Source: Desulforhopalus vacuolatus
GTDB taxonomy: Bacteria > Desulfobacterota > Desulfobulbia > Desulfobulbales > Desulfocapsaceae
NCBI RefSeq assembly: GCF_016918505.1
Contig: NZ_JAFFPZ010000015.1
Coordinates: 18,304-82,303, forward strand
Direction: 5' to 3'
DNA: 64,000 nucleotides
Both the position numbers and the translations under genes were made by a program. Below the pieces are notes generated by a model that had not been told where the DNA came from, did not search any database, and saw only the letters and a program-made list of their open reading frames with translations. How positions within the stretch are numbered: position 1 is the first letter of the stretch; each line of letters opens with the position of its first letter. Positions 8,843 through 18,064 of the stretch are shown piece after piece.

Positions 8843-10744
8843 ATGACTATGGAATATAGAAATATTGATGCCAAGAAAGAGAGCTTTTTTAAATTGTCTG
8901 AGGAATATGGGAGCATTGCTTCCTTTAGAAGAATACTCTCTTTGTTGCGGTTGAATAAAATGGAGAAAGTCTGCGAAACTATTGCCATTAGAGAAGCAAA
9001 TGTGTCAGTAGATGGCATGTTTTGTAAAAACAAAATAGACCTCTCTAGACAGTGTAATAGTTGTTTTAGGTATATCAAACAAATGCGTGTGGATCACTCT
9101 CCTATTTTAAAAGATAAGAAGTGTACAAAGTTTTTTTTCCTAGACATCAAGATCCCAAATGGAAAAAAAATAGACAAAGAGGAGTATAAAAAAAATCTAA
9201 TTGGTTACTGTATCGTACATCAGGACACATTGATACAAACAAATGGGGGGAGAGAAAAAGAAGAGGTTAGATATTACGTACCAGAATGCATATTGACCGG
9301 ATTGGTCAAAGATCAATATGGGACATTCAAAGATACTGTTATCTTAGATGGAAATGAATTTACTATAGATAGAGGTATTTATTTTGCACAACAAAATGGA
9401 TATACTAATTGTTGTGCTCACGCTGCGATCAAAACCGCACTAAGAGGCTATGATAAAGATATTTCATGCGATGCAATAAATAATTTTCTTGTAAAAGATA
9501 AGCCTGATATAAAAAAACAGGCTATTCTGTCAAGGGTTTCAAAAGGATTAAGGATTCAGGAAATGATCACGGTAATTAAGGGACTTTCAAAAAAAAGTGA
9601 TCACATTGATGAGTTGGATCCTATCCAAGTCAGCGCTCATGATTTACCGATTACATCTTTTATTGAAACAATTTACAGAGCAATAGAGTCGAAAATACCA
9701 GTCATATTATTATTGCGTATTCCCAAAAAAGAGGGCGTAGGTGCCTCGTTTGATGGGCATGCAGTTTCTTTAATTGGTCATACTTTTAATGAAAATGACT
9801 GGAATGCATATGGTAGTGGTTATTTCTCCGATCAAAATGTCCAGTCGTTTTTGTCAAGCTATTTGTGGTGCGATAATTATGTGATTCAGGACGACAACTT
9901 TGGCCCAGCATATCAAATTTCATGTAGTTTTTTAGCTGACTATTATAACTATGCGGTCACTCTTGAAAAAATAAATTTGAATATATCTTCAAATAGCGCA
10001 TCTAATAAATTTACCTCTGACTACCCTCTTGCAGCGTTAATCATACCTCCTAAGGGACTAAGAAAACTAACAGAAAATCTTCATGAAGTGGAGAGAATTG
10101 CAGCAACATTCTTCGTTGAGCAGGTTAATATATTTGCCACAGACAGACTTTTTACAAAACTTTCCGTGAAAAATAAAGAATTATTTGATAGGTATTTTTA
10201 TTATATTTTTAAAAACAATCTGGGTAATAGAAAAAGAACTTTTATTTGTAGAACGATTCTTGTAAGCAAAAATGAGTACCTTAGCAGCAAGGATATCCAA
10301 AATATTTATTCTGATCATATAATGTGTGACTCCGACGTGTCTCTAGTGGAGGGACTTGGCTGTTTCTTACCTGATTATTTTTGGCTCACTGAAATAAGTG
10401 TCCCGGAGTTATTTTGGATCAATCACGCAAAAATAGGAGAAATAATCACTGATAGAGAAGAAATTCCTGATATAGAAGAACTAGAATACAATGAAAAGAA
10501 AAAAGATTCCATCTTGAAAAGTGAGGATGATTTAGCTGGCCAACCCACTCAAGAAAAAAAAACCAATGCTTCTTTACTGGAAAGCATTGGCCTCAGATTA
10601 ATAAGGTTGCCTTATCTTGTATGTTTGTTTCCTAAAGGAGATGATAATTACTATCCTACATATCTTTCGAAACAAGCTAACCCTCACCAGCCAATGTTGG
10701 AAAAAAAAGAAGGTATAATAAGACAATACAAAAAAGGAAAATAA
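8843..10744 (+). CDS. putative papain/C39-like cysteine peptidase of unknown family
   Basis: A 633-residue protein with no name I can give. The middle contains what looks like a papain-fold catalytic set: FAQQNGYTNCCAHAA (Gln about 183/184, Cys 190/191), DGHAVSLIGH (His about 306) and VIQDDNFGPA (Asp/Asn about 350-352). This order and spacing fit C39-like or papain-like peptidases and related transferases. The N-terminal 100 residues have four cysteines (about 61, 71, 74, 94) that could bind metal. No signal peptide or membrane segment. The C-terminal third is charged and low-complexity. Codon use is very AT-rich compared with the housekeeping block. The start could be 8843 or 8849. The 113-aa unknown follows 6 bases after the stop. 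Intact, so probably functional. Confidence 0.7.
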   Translation: MTMEYRNIDAKKESFFKLSEEYGSIASFRRILSLLRLNKMEKVCETIAIREANVSVDGMFCKNKIDLSRQCNSCFRYIKQMRVDHSPILKDKKCTKFFFLDIKIPNGKKIDKEEYKKNLIGYCIVHQDTLIQTNGGREKEEVRYYVPECILTGLVKDQYGTFKDTVILDGNEFTIDRGIYFAQQNGYTNCCAHAAIKTALRGYDKDISCDAINNFLVKDKPDIKKQAILSRVSKGLRIQEMITVIKGLSKKSDHIDELDPIQVSAHDLPITSFIETIYRAIESKIPVILLLRIPKKEGVGASFDGHAVSLIGHTFNENDWNAYGSGYFSDQNVQSFLSSYLWCDNYVIQDDNFGPAYQISCSFLADYYNYAVTLEKINLNISSNSASNKFTSDYPLAALIIPPKGLRKLTENLHEVERIAATFFVEQVNIFATDRLFTKLSVKNKELFDRYFYYIFKNNLGNRKRTFICRTILVSKNEYLSSKDIQNIYSDHIMCDSDVSLVEGLGCFLPDYFWLTEISVPELFWINHAKIGEIITDREEIPDIEELEYNEKKKDSILKSEDDLAGQPTQEKKTNASLLESIGLRLIRLPYLVCLFPKGDDNYYPTYLSKQANPHQPMLEKKEGIIRQYKKGK

Positions 10745-10750
10745 TTAGTC

Positions 10751-11092
10751 ATGAACAGAGAAGAATATATTGAAAATGTACTGAATGAACTAAGTATATT
10801 CGTGCAAGAGGAAACGGAACAAGATTTATTTGCTTTAGGTTGGAAAAATAAAAATTTAGGTTGGAAAAGTGAAGACGTTTCATCAATTGCAAAATTGCTC
10901 ACAACATTTTTTTGTAATAAAACTAAAAACATAGACGGTGATAAGGCTGATATCGCGGCAACTTTATCAGGTATAGTTTATGATGCTACCAACGGCTCAT
11001 TGCCACCTGAGGCTTTAATAGCCGTAGTCGCACTAAAAGTGTTTAAGTATGGAGTAATATATGTTTGTGAAGAGTTTAGTTTTATTGTATAG
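10751..11092 (+). CDS. hypothetical protein, partner of the peptidase-like gene
   Basis: A 113-residue unrecognised protein. The N-terminal half is acidic and helical (REEYIENVLNELSIFVQEETEQD), the C-terminal half is alanine-rich and hydrophobic (PPEALIAVVALKVFKYGVIYVC). It starts 6 bases after the stop of the 633-aa gene and shares its AT-rich composition, so the two are probably co-expressed. A weak ribosome site is present. Sequence alone gives no function. Just after its end an IS30 remnant begins on the other strand, so the right edge of the island may have been cut. Confidence 0.6.
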   Translation: MNREEYIENVLNELSIFVQEETEQDLFALGWKNKNLGWKSEDVSSIAKLLTTFFCNKTKNIDGDKADIAATLSGIVYDATNGSLPPEALIAVVALKVFKYGVIYVCEEFSFIV

Positions 11093-11118
11093 TTGGTTTT
11101 TTAGACCAGACTGGAAAC

Positions 11119-11403
11119 TAGAAGGCTGCTGAATTCAAGTAATAAGTGCAACACGTTTGCCAGTGAAGACTTCCAGCGTAAGATCTTTCTCGGTGTCAAA
11201 TTCAACAACAGAACTCCGTTGTCTATTTCCTCTTGAGAAAGAGTCACCATATCAAATTTTTTGGGCCAGAACCTTCTGAGTCTGCCATTAGTATTTTCAT
11301 TTGTTCCTCTCTGCCAGCTTGCGTATGGTTTTGCAAAAAAGACATCGATGGAATGGCGTTTATTGATTTTGGCGTGAGCCGCAAATTCGCTACCATTGTC
11401 CAG
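11119..11403 (-). pseudogene. IS30-family transposase, C-terminal remnant
   Basis: Read on the minus strand, the sequence gives DNGSEFAAHAKINK, AKPYASWQRGTNENTNG and RRFWPKKFD, the end of the catalytic core of IS30-family transposases (the DNG..E and the N-E-N-x-N-G segment). The N-terminal two thirds are missing, because the IS3-family element begins immediately to the right. Shorter, more decayed relatives of this same sequence occur near 56217, 57172-57775 and 61262. Confidence 0.8.
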
Positions 11404-11433
11404 TGATATGTCAACACTTTTCCGGACACAATA

Positions 11434-12294
11434 TTACACAGCTTCCTGCATCATCTCAAAGACCAGCGGAGCCTCATATCCGTTAGAGGAATGCAGGCGC
11501 TGACGGTTGTAAAAAACTTCAATGTATTCGAATATTGCAACCCTTGCTTCGTCGCGAGTTTCGAAGTCGCAATGATGAATCAGTTCGATTTTCAGGGTAT
11601 GGAAAAAGCTCTCGGCTACAGCATTATCCCAGCAATCACCTTTTTTGCTCATGCTGGCGTGAATACCGTAGGTTTTGAGGGTCTTCCGGTAAAGATCAGA
11701 AGCATACTGGCAGCCTCGGTCGCCGTGAAAGATAAGGCCCTTGTCTGGCTTTCGTTTCCAGACGGCCATCAGCATGGCGTCATTGGCCAAATCAGCCATC
11801 ATACGTGCCCCCATGGACCAGCCGACCACAGCCCGAGAAAACAGATCAATAACAACGGCGAGGTACAGCCAGCCTTCGCGTGTAGAAATGTAGGTTATAT
11901 CGCCAACATAAACTGTATTCGGCGTGGTGACGATAAATTCACGATTAAGAAGGTTCGGTGCGATTGGCTTGTCGTGATTTGAATTTGTTGTCACCTTAAA
12001 CTTTCGTCTGGTTTGAACTTGAAGATTTTCTTCTTCCATCAACCGCCCGATACGGCGGCGACTGACAATATTTTTTGTTTTCTCCAGAGCCTTTTTTATT
12101 CGTCGGGTACCATAGTTCTTTCGACCTTTTTCGAAAGCAGCTTTGATCTGAGGACGAAGCCGGTCATCCTCAGTGCTGTGGACGCTGGGCAGTCGGTGTA
12201 AATATTCATAGTAGCCACTTCGGGAAACTTGCAGAACACGACACATCGGCTGAACACGAAACTCAGTCTGTTTTTTCATCCAGGCGTACTTCAC
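11434..12294 (-). CDS. IS3-family transposase OrfB (DDE integrase core)
   Basis: 286 residues with the rve integrase core. The catalytic triad is visible: Asp in VYVGDITYIST, Asp in IFHGDRGCQY, and Glu in CWDNAVAESFF, with the family-typical tail YNRQRLHSSNGYEAP. An HTH_21-like segment (KNYGTRRIKKALEK) precedes the core. The start is GTG at 12294, overlapping the orfA stop (GTGA). A slippery A-AAA-AAG (12324-12330 on the other strand) within orfA allows -1 frameshifting into the orfB frame, which is open there, so an OrfAB fusion transposase can be made as usual for IS3. Confidence 0.93.
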   Translation of the reverse strand: MKYAWMKKQTEFRVQPMCRVLQVSRSGYYEYLHRLPSVHSTEDDRLRPQIKAAFEKGRKNYGTRRIKKALEKTKNIVSRRRIGRLMEEENLQVQTRRKFKVTTNSNHDKPIAPNLLNREFIVTTPNTVYVGDITYISTREGWLYLAVVIDLFSRAVVGWSMGARMMADLANDAMLMAVWKRKPDKGLIFHGDRGCQYASDLYRKTLKTYGIHASMSKKGDCWDNAVAESFFHTLKIELIHHCDFETRDEARVAIFEYIEVFYNRQRLHSSNGYEAPLVFEMMQEAV

Positions 12295-12590
12295 CGACTG
12301 TTCTTTGCAAAGTACGCTGCCGCCTTTTTTAGAATATCGCGCTCCTCTTTCAGTTGAGCGTTTTCCCGACGAAGGCGTTTCAATTCTTCATAAGGGTGGT
12401 TCTCACCGGAGCCTTTATTTGCTGAAGGTTTCACTTGGCGATACTTCCTTATCCACGTGTAAAGAGTGTTACCATTCACGCCTAAATCTTTTGCTGTCTG
12501 GGCTATTGATTGGTCTGATTCAACCGCCAACTTGACAGCATCCTGCTTAAATTGGGACGAATAATTTGAATTCACGGGACACACCTCCAT
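12291..12590 (-). CDS. IS3-family transposase OrfA (helix-turn-helix)
   Basis: 99 residues with an HTH_8-like DNA-binding domain (YSSQFKQDAVKLAVES, then IAQTAKDLGVNGNTLYTWI) and a C-terminal leucine-zipper-like coiled coil (ELKRLRRENAQLKEERDILKKA). The slippery A-AAA-AAG heptamer lies in the codons for LKKA. Intact, so the element may still be active. Confidence 0.92.
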   Translation of the reverse strand: MEVCPVNSNYSSQFKQDAVKLAVESDQSIAQTAKDLGVNGNTLYTWIRKYRQVKPSANKGSGENHPYEELKRLRRENAQLKEERDILKKAAAYFAKNSR

Positions 12591-12641
12591 TATCAGGCAT
12601 TATACCTGTATTTGTGTGTCCGGGATAGTGTAGCCATATCA

Positions 12642-14878
12642 CTTTTGCAGGATGCGGGGTCGTGAACAACGAACGCGAACCGTGCCGGGCGGGTAATGGT
12701 AAACATCTCAGACAATTACTGGGCGAACATAAATCCTATGTGTTTTCACTGATTCAAAAATTTAATCAGGATGTCGATGCTGGTGAATGTTATTCCGAGC
12801 GTGATGATGTGATTGTCATTACCGACGAGGCGCATCGCACCCAATATGGCATGCTGGCCTTGAACCTGCGCAATGCCCTGCCCAATGCAAGCTTTATGGG
12901 TTTTACGGGTACGCCGCTCTTTTCGGATGAGGAGATTACCCGCCGTGTCTTTGGTGACTATGTTTCTACCTATGATTTTCAGCGGGCGGTTGAGGATGGT
13001 GCAACAGTGCCACTCTATTATGATGCCCGGGGCGAACGCTTAGGCATTGCTACACATGATTTGAACGAGCGGATTGCCGATAAACTAGAAAAAATTGAAT
13101 ATGAAAACCTTGATCAACAACAGCGATTGGAACAGTCGTTAAAGCAAGATTATCACATTATCACTGCGGAAAAGAGGTTGTCTCAGGTGGCTGAGGATTT
13201 TGTGGAGCACTACTCAACGGGCTGGGAAAACGGCAAGGCGATGGTGGTCTGTGTCGATAAAATCACCTGTGTGAGGATGTATAATCTGATTGTAAAAGAG
13301 TGGCAAAAACGAATTGAGCTTTTGACCCGAGAGCTGACACAAACGTTTGATCAACAAGAAGAAGTGTATCGCATGCAGCAAATTGCCTGGATGAAGGAAA
13401 CACAGATCGCAGTAATGGTGAGTGAAGAGCAGGGTGAAGTGGAAAAGTTTCGTAAGTGGAAGCTGGATATTACTCCCCACCGGCGACTGATTAAAGAAGG
13501 CTTTGAGATCCCTGAAAAGTTAAGAAGCCAGCCTGCATTTATTGGGATGCAGCGGTTGGATATGGCTTCTGCCTTCAAAGAGCCTGCTCATCCGTTTCGT
13601 GTTGTTATTGTCTGTGCCATGTGGCTTACCGGCTTTGATGTACCAGGTCTTTCAACCTTGTATATCGACAAACCACTCAAAGCGCATACGCTTATGCAGG
13701 CGATTGCTCGAGCGAACAGGGTGAGTGAGGGGAAGAATAACGGTCTTATTGTCGATTATTGTGGAATATTGAAGGGGCTGCGTAAAGCTTTGGCAACGTT
13801 TGCGGGTCATGGCGATGGTGGCCGTGGAGGTATGAGTGGGAGAACTGATCCGAGTCGTCCAATGGAAGATTTGTTGGAGGATTTGGCTGAGGCCATTGGC
13901 TTGGTGCGGGGTTTTCTGGATGATAAAGAAGCTTCCCTTGAAGATATCAAGTTAATGACCGGTTTTGCACGTAATGCAGCTATTGTAAAGGCTAAGGAAG
14001 CGGCCAATGAAAACGACGAAACACGCAAACGATTCGAGATTATGTGTCGCGCTGTGTTTAAGAAATTCAAGGCATGTATTAACGACCCACGGGTAAATGA
14101 GTATCGCCCAAACCGCGATGCCATCAATGTGGTGTATAAACATTTGCAGAAAGATCGTGAGAATGCGGACATTAGCGATATTATAAGAATATTGCATGGT
14201 GTGATTGATGAGGTTATTGAGACCAGTCCACCTTCTCTGCCTGAAATCGTAGAGGAACACCCCGTCTATGATATCAGTAGAATTGACTTTGAACGTTTAA
14301 GGCAGGAGTTTGAGAGAAGCCCGGCGAAGAAGACAGCTGTGCAGTGTCTGAGTGCCATGATTGGGAATCGGCTCAAAAAAATGCTTGACCGTAACCCGTT
14401 ACGTACCGATATGCAGGCACATTATGAAAAGATTATTGCTGAGTATAATAGTGAAAAGAACCGGGTGACTATCGAACACACGTTTGAAGAATTGTTGAGA
14501 GTGGAACAAGGTTTAGGGGAGGAAGAAAATCGCGCTGTTCGTGAAGGGCTGACGGAAGAGAGTCTTGCACTTTATGATTTGCTGAAAAAGTCTGAACTCA
14601 GTGTCATAGAAATTAAGCGCATCAAGGAAGTCACTGTAGACCTGCTTGCTGTTGTTAAGGCTGGAGTAACTAAATACCATCATTGGCGTGATAAAGAATC
14701 TTCTCGTGATGCGATACATACCACTATTTACGATTTACTCTATAGTGATGAAAGTGGTTTGCCGGAGAGTTGTTATAGTGAAGCCGATGTTGAAGATGTT
14801 GCAGGGGCTGTTTATCATCATGTTTTTAGAGCTTACCCAGATGTTCCTTCTCCCATTTATGAAGCTGTTGCTGCTTAA
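12642..14878 (+). pseudogene. hsdR: type I restriction endonuclease subunit R, 5'-truncated
   Basis: The motor part of HsdR. The frame is open right up to the IS3-family right end, reading TFAGCGVVNNEREP and then GKHLRQLLGEHKSYVFSLIQ, so the apparent GTG start at 12662 is not the native one. Visible parts are helicase motif II (ITDEAHRTQYG), motif III (GFTGTPLF), later motifs (WLTGFDVPGL, LMQAIARANRV) and the long C-terminal helical domain. The PD-ExK nuclease domain and Walker A motif, roughly the first 300-350 residues, are absent, so it cannot cut DNA. No hsdM or hsdS lies in the window. The C-terminus appears complete. Confidence 0.88.
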
Positions 14879-15266
14879 AAAGAGGGTGAGGAATGGTTAC
14901 TTGTAAACCAGAGTCAAAACATTTTACTTTTTACTGTAAATATCCTCTTATACCAATCACATTTTTTACTGACCAGAGAACGCAACTGCGTGGACATCTT
15001 TTTTGGCGATTACGAATGGAGAAACAGGATGTAAAATTGATCTCATTGTAGAAACGTCGGTTGTACTGGAGACGCCCAAAGTGGTCGTCTCTACGGAATT
15101 TTTTGCTTTTTCCCGTCTCCCGTCTCCTTTCTCCCTTTTCCCGCCCCTGCCTTTGAATCCGCCAATACAAAATGTATCCTCGGCCTTGCCGTGCTATAAA
15201 TGTGATGCTCATTACCCTGAAATAGAGGCTATGAGCATGTTCGTGGGCGGCGTAAAATTTTGATAA
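14879..15266. repeat. intergenic stretch with repeat-A fragments
   Basis: No gene seen. About 14954-15035 (from ACCAATCACATTTTTTACTG) and 15100-15180 (ending CCGCCAATACAAAATGTA) match pieces of the dispersed A family, also present at 34430-34505 and 35220-35300. The piece between contains a GGAGACGCCC..GGTCGTCTCTACGG stretch similar to one at 28940-28975. Confidence 0.6.
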
Positions 15267-16643
15267 TTAGAAATTGCCTGCGTGGAGCTTCTGAAGCTTA
15301 TTGTACAGGGCACGACGGGAGATACCGAGTATTTCTGCTGCCCTGGTGCGGTTATGTCTGGTGTATTCCAGGGTTCTGATAATGACTTCATTTTCCACTT
15401 CGCCAAGACGCATCCCGACGTGAATGGGTATGGTGATATCGTCATGCTGACTGTTCATCAAACGTTCAGGGAGATTAATAACATTGAGAATATCCTCCTG
15501 GCAGTTGATGACAGCCCGCTGGATGACATTTTTAAGCTCGCGCACGTTTCCTGGCCAATTGTAGCATTCTATGCAGCTGAAAAAGTTGGAGCTTACACCG
15601 CGAATAACCTTTTGAAAGTCTTCAGATGACTGTTTGATAAAATGGTCCACAAGCAGGTGAAGGTCACCGTGGCGTTCCCGCAGGGGTGGCATGACAATGT
15701 GCAGTACATCAAGCCGGTAGTAGAGGTCTTCGCGAAACCTGCCCCTGCGAATTTCACTCATGAGATCCGCATTAGAGGCGGCGATGACCCGCACGTCGAC
15801 ATCGATATCGTTCTGGCTGCCGAGACGGTGGAACGATTTTGTATCGAGCAGCCGCAACAGGCTCACCTGCATTTTCTGGTCTATTGTTGCGATTTCGTCA
15901 AGAAATATTGTACCACCAACGGCCAGTTCAAAGCAGCCTTTGCGCAGTGCGTTTGCGCCGGTAAATGCTCCTGCTTCATGACCGAAAAGTTCGCTGGCGA
16001 CAAGATCAGATGGCAGGCTGCCGATGTGTACAGGGATGCACGGTTCATTTGTGCGATCGCTCAATTCATGGATTGCCTGTGCAGCCAGCTCTTTCCCTGT
16101 TCCTGTCTCACCAGAAAGGAGAACAGGGATGTCTGTTGCCGCTGCCTGGCGGATCTGGCGATACACCTGGTGCATAGGGGTTGAACGGCCAACCATTTGT
16201 TCAAAAGTCGTTTTTTCTACCTCAGACCGGAGCAGCAGGTTCAGTCCGAGCTGAGGCTTCTTGTCCATCGCGGTTTCAATAAGCATCTTTAGCTCTTCGT
16301 CACTTACCGGCAGCAGGGAGTAGTGAAATGCGCCAGCACGCAGCGCCTGATGGGCAATTTTAAGCCGGCCGGGATGGGCGAAAAACAGAATCTGTGTCTC
16401 CGGACATTTAGCCGTAATTATCTCAAGGATTTCAAGCGCCGACAATGGGTGCTGGTGGGTCACTGAGCTGGAGAAAAGCATAATGTCAAAAGATTCATGC
16501 TCAAATCGATCAACCACCTCTTCGATGCTTCGTTCGTAGGCAAGATGCAGTCGGGATTCCAGATAAATTTTCCTGACCTGCTGTGCAAGGCCTCTCCCTT
16601 CGTCAACACAGATAATTTTTATTTTTTGGGGGTCGTTTTCCAT
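15267..16643 (-). CDS. sigma-54-dependent activator, NtrC family, with degenerate receiver
   Basis: 458 residues: receiver-like domain (1-125), AAA+ activator domain (about 145-375) and Fis-type HTH at the C-terminus (LEYTRHNRTRAAEILGISRRALYNKLQ). The AAA+ part has Walker A GETGTGKE, the sigma-54 contact loop GAFTGAN and Walker B GGTIFLDEIA, so it should drive sigma-54 promoters. The receiver looks inactive: the phospho-acceptor position reads FSSS instead of L-L-D, the switch Thr is replaced (FFAHPG) and the Lys-Pro is Leu-Pro (SLLPVSDEE). It is therefore probably controlled by abundance or a protein partner rather than phosphorylation. No kinase gene is adjacent. Target genes are unknown. 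Confidence 0.92.
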   Translation of the reverse strand: MENDPQKIKIICVDEGRGLAQQVRKIYLESRLHLAYERSIEEVVDRFEHESFDIMLFSSSVTHQHPLSALEILEIITAKCPETQILFFAHPGRLKIAHQALRAGAFHYSLLPVSDEELKMLIETAMDKKPQLGLNLLLRSEVEKTTFEQMVGRSTPMHQVYRQIRQAAATDIPVLLSGETGTGKELAAQAIHELSDRTNEPCIPVHIGSLPSDLVASELFGHEAGAFTGANALRKGCFELAVGGTIFLDEIATIDQKMQVSLLRLLDTKSFHRLGSQNDIDVDVRVIAASNADLMSEIRRGRFREDLYYRLDVLHIVMPPLRERHGDLHLLVDHFIKQSSEDFQKVIRGVSSNFFSCIECYNWPGNVRELKNVIQRAVINCQEDILNVINLPERLMNSQHDDITIPIHVGMRLGEVENEVIIRTLEYTRHNRTRAAEILGISRRALYNKLQKLHAGNF

Positions 16644-17156
16644 AGAAGAGTTGTTGTATGAGGGGAAATGGATTCAGTAAGGTCTAAAAATTAAGATGCT
16701 TTGCCCTTTATTGAGCAGATAGTTCACATATTATGTTTCTGATATATTACAAGAGAAAACATATAAAAGCTATCGGAGTAATGCCATCTCTCTATGGTTA
16801 ATACCTTGATTTTATGTATTTTTTTTCGATTTCCTTTTGCTGCTCAACTACTGTGTGTTGTTCCCCGCACTTATTAAGAGCTGCTTCATTTGGGAAAAAT
16901 ATGCTCACATTGTTTTTACCATGGTAAAAATGTGGCACATTTTTCTCACCATACGTCTTTCCTCGTTTGCATGTTCCTGTAATTTTAAACTGTTATTGAT
17001 AAATCATTGGGCTGTATATCCTTGCCACGACAGGTAATCCGCCCATTTTGGGTTGCCGGGAAAGCACGTTGGTACAAGGTTGGAATGTTTATTGCTAAAG
17101 AATATTGTCATGAAACCCGTCATCTGTGTTGGATCGCCTGTTGTTGATCTGGTGAC
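16644..17156. other. intergenic region, no gene recognised
   Basis: AT-rich, containing the promoter area of the sigma-54 activator and short frames without family likeness. It ends at the ahcY remnant. Confidence 0.5.
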
Positions 17157-17294
17157 ACCGGATGCCATGAGGAAGCAGCCCGGCTGCACCTGGATAAACC
17201 TGGTGCAACCCTTACCAGAATGACTCCTGATCAGACCGACGATATCAATGTCTCCGTGGATGGACCATACAGGCCGGATCATTATCGATATTAA
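17157..17294 (+). pseudogene. ahcY: adenosylhomocysteinase, C-terminal remnant
   Basis: The frame ending in TAA at 17292-17294 reads [19 protein letters not shown] and then [14 protein letters not shown]. That is the very conserved C-terminus of S-adenosylhomocysteine hydrolase (V-x-G-P-Y-K-P-D-H-Y-R-Y). A stop codon and unrelated sequence lie just upstream, so only about 45 codons survive. AhcY recycles the by-product of SAM-dependent methylation. Its remnant just before a methyltransferase, metK and metF shows that the locus once encoded a whole methyl cycle. Confidence 0.82.
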
Positions 17295-17422
17295 ACGGTA
17301 CCTGGCAAAAGGGTAACTTCAGAATTGTTTCCGCCTGGTAATATTCCGGCGGGAACCGCAGACGCTGATGTATTTTTCAAATTAAAAAGTATCAATGCTG
17401 AGAAATAAAAGAGGAGAAAAAG

Positions 17423-18064
17423 ATGGGTAAGACAAAGATCAGTGATAACAAGACGCTGGACAGGGTTTATACCGCCACAAATTATCAGGAACTTATGAGC
17501 GCTTACGGTGACTGGGCCAAACAGTATGAAAACGATACTGTGGGTGCCTTCGGTTACGTCGCTCATATTGCTACAGCAAAAGCTCTTACCGATGTGGTTG
17601 ACGATAAAGACAGTCTGATTCTTGATGCTGGATGCGGTACCGGCCTTGTTGGCGAGCAGCTTGTTGAGCATGGTTATACAAATCTCGAGGCTCTCGATTA
17701 TTCAGCGGAAATGCTGAAAGAAGCTGAGGGAAAAAATATATATTCCCGTCATATACAGGCCGATCTGAGTAAACCTCTGGATATCCCGAACAATAAATAT
17801 GATGCCATCGTTTGCACCGGAACGTTCACCTATGGACACGTGACACCCGACGGCTTTGATGAGCTCGTTCGAATCACAAAGCCTGGGGGAACAATTTGTT
17901 TTACCGTTCGGGAAGGCGCATACGAGGACCACGGTTATGGTGAGCGACTGGAAAAACTGGAGTCAGACAACATCTGGAAGTTACTGAACAAGTTCGATAC
18001 AGATTATCTGAAAGAGGAAAATGTCAGCTGTAAAATGTGTGTGTATCGGGTTTGCGCGGAATAG
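17423..18064 (+). CDS. class I SAM-dependent methyltransferase (METTL27-like)
   Basis: 213 residues with a Rossmann-type methyltransferase fold: motif I LILDAGCGTGLVGEQL (about residues 71-86), an acidic loop (ALDYSAEML), motif IV-like YDAIVCTGTFTYGHV and motif VI ITKPGGTICFTVREG. It resembles the METTL27/WBSCR27 type of small-molecule or protein methyltransferase; the substrate is not evident. The start has AGAGGAGAAAAAG. It sits after the ahcY remnant and before metK, in a block that also has a decarboxylase, an aminotransferase and metF. I infer that it methylates the product or substrate of those enzymes. Confidence 0.85.
   Translation: MGKTKISDNKTLDRVYTATNYQELMSAYGDWAKQYENDTVGAFGYVAHIATAKALTDVVDDKDSLILDAGCGTGLVGEQLVEHGYTNLEALDYSAEMLKEAEGKNIYSRHIQADLSKPLDIPNNKYDAIVCTGTFTYGHVTPDGFDELVRITKPGGTICFTVREGAYEDHGYGERLEKLESDNIWKLLNKFDTDYLKEENVSCKMCVYRVCAE

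Larger units (their letters stand above)
11404..12641 (-). mobile_element. IS3-family insertion sequence, apparently complete
   Basis: 1238 bp. The ends form imperfect inverted repeats of about 27 bp: TGATATG..CACT.T.CCGGACACA at 11404 and its counterpart ending CATATCA at 12641, with TG...CA tips. It carries orfA and orfB on the minus strand. No target duplication is visible: the left flank is an IS30 remnant and the right flank is inside hsdR, so the two sides were not originally neighbours. That implies a deletion next to the element after insertion, or recombination between two copies. Confidence 0.85.

Noticed and set aside
12662..12670. GTG at 12662 as a real start for a short HsdR
   Set aside because: HsdR-like codons continue upstream to the IS3-family end, and the nuclease and Walker A parts are missing, so it is a truncated gene and not a new start.
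15642..16184. 180-codon plus-strand frame
   Set aside because: Antisense shadow of the sigma-54 activator, with Cys-rich unnatural composition.
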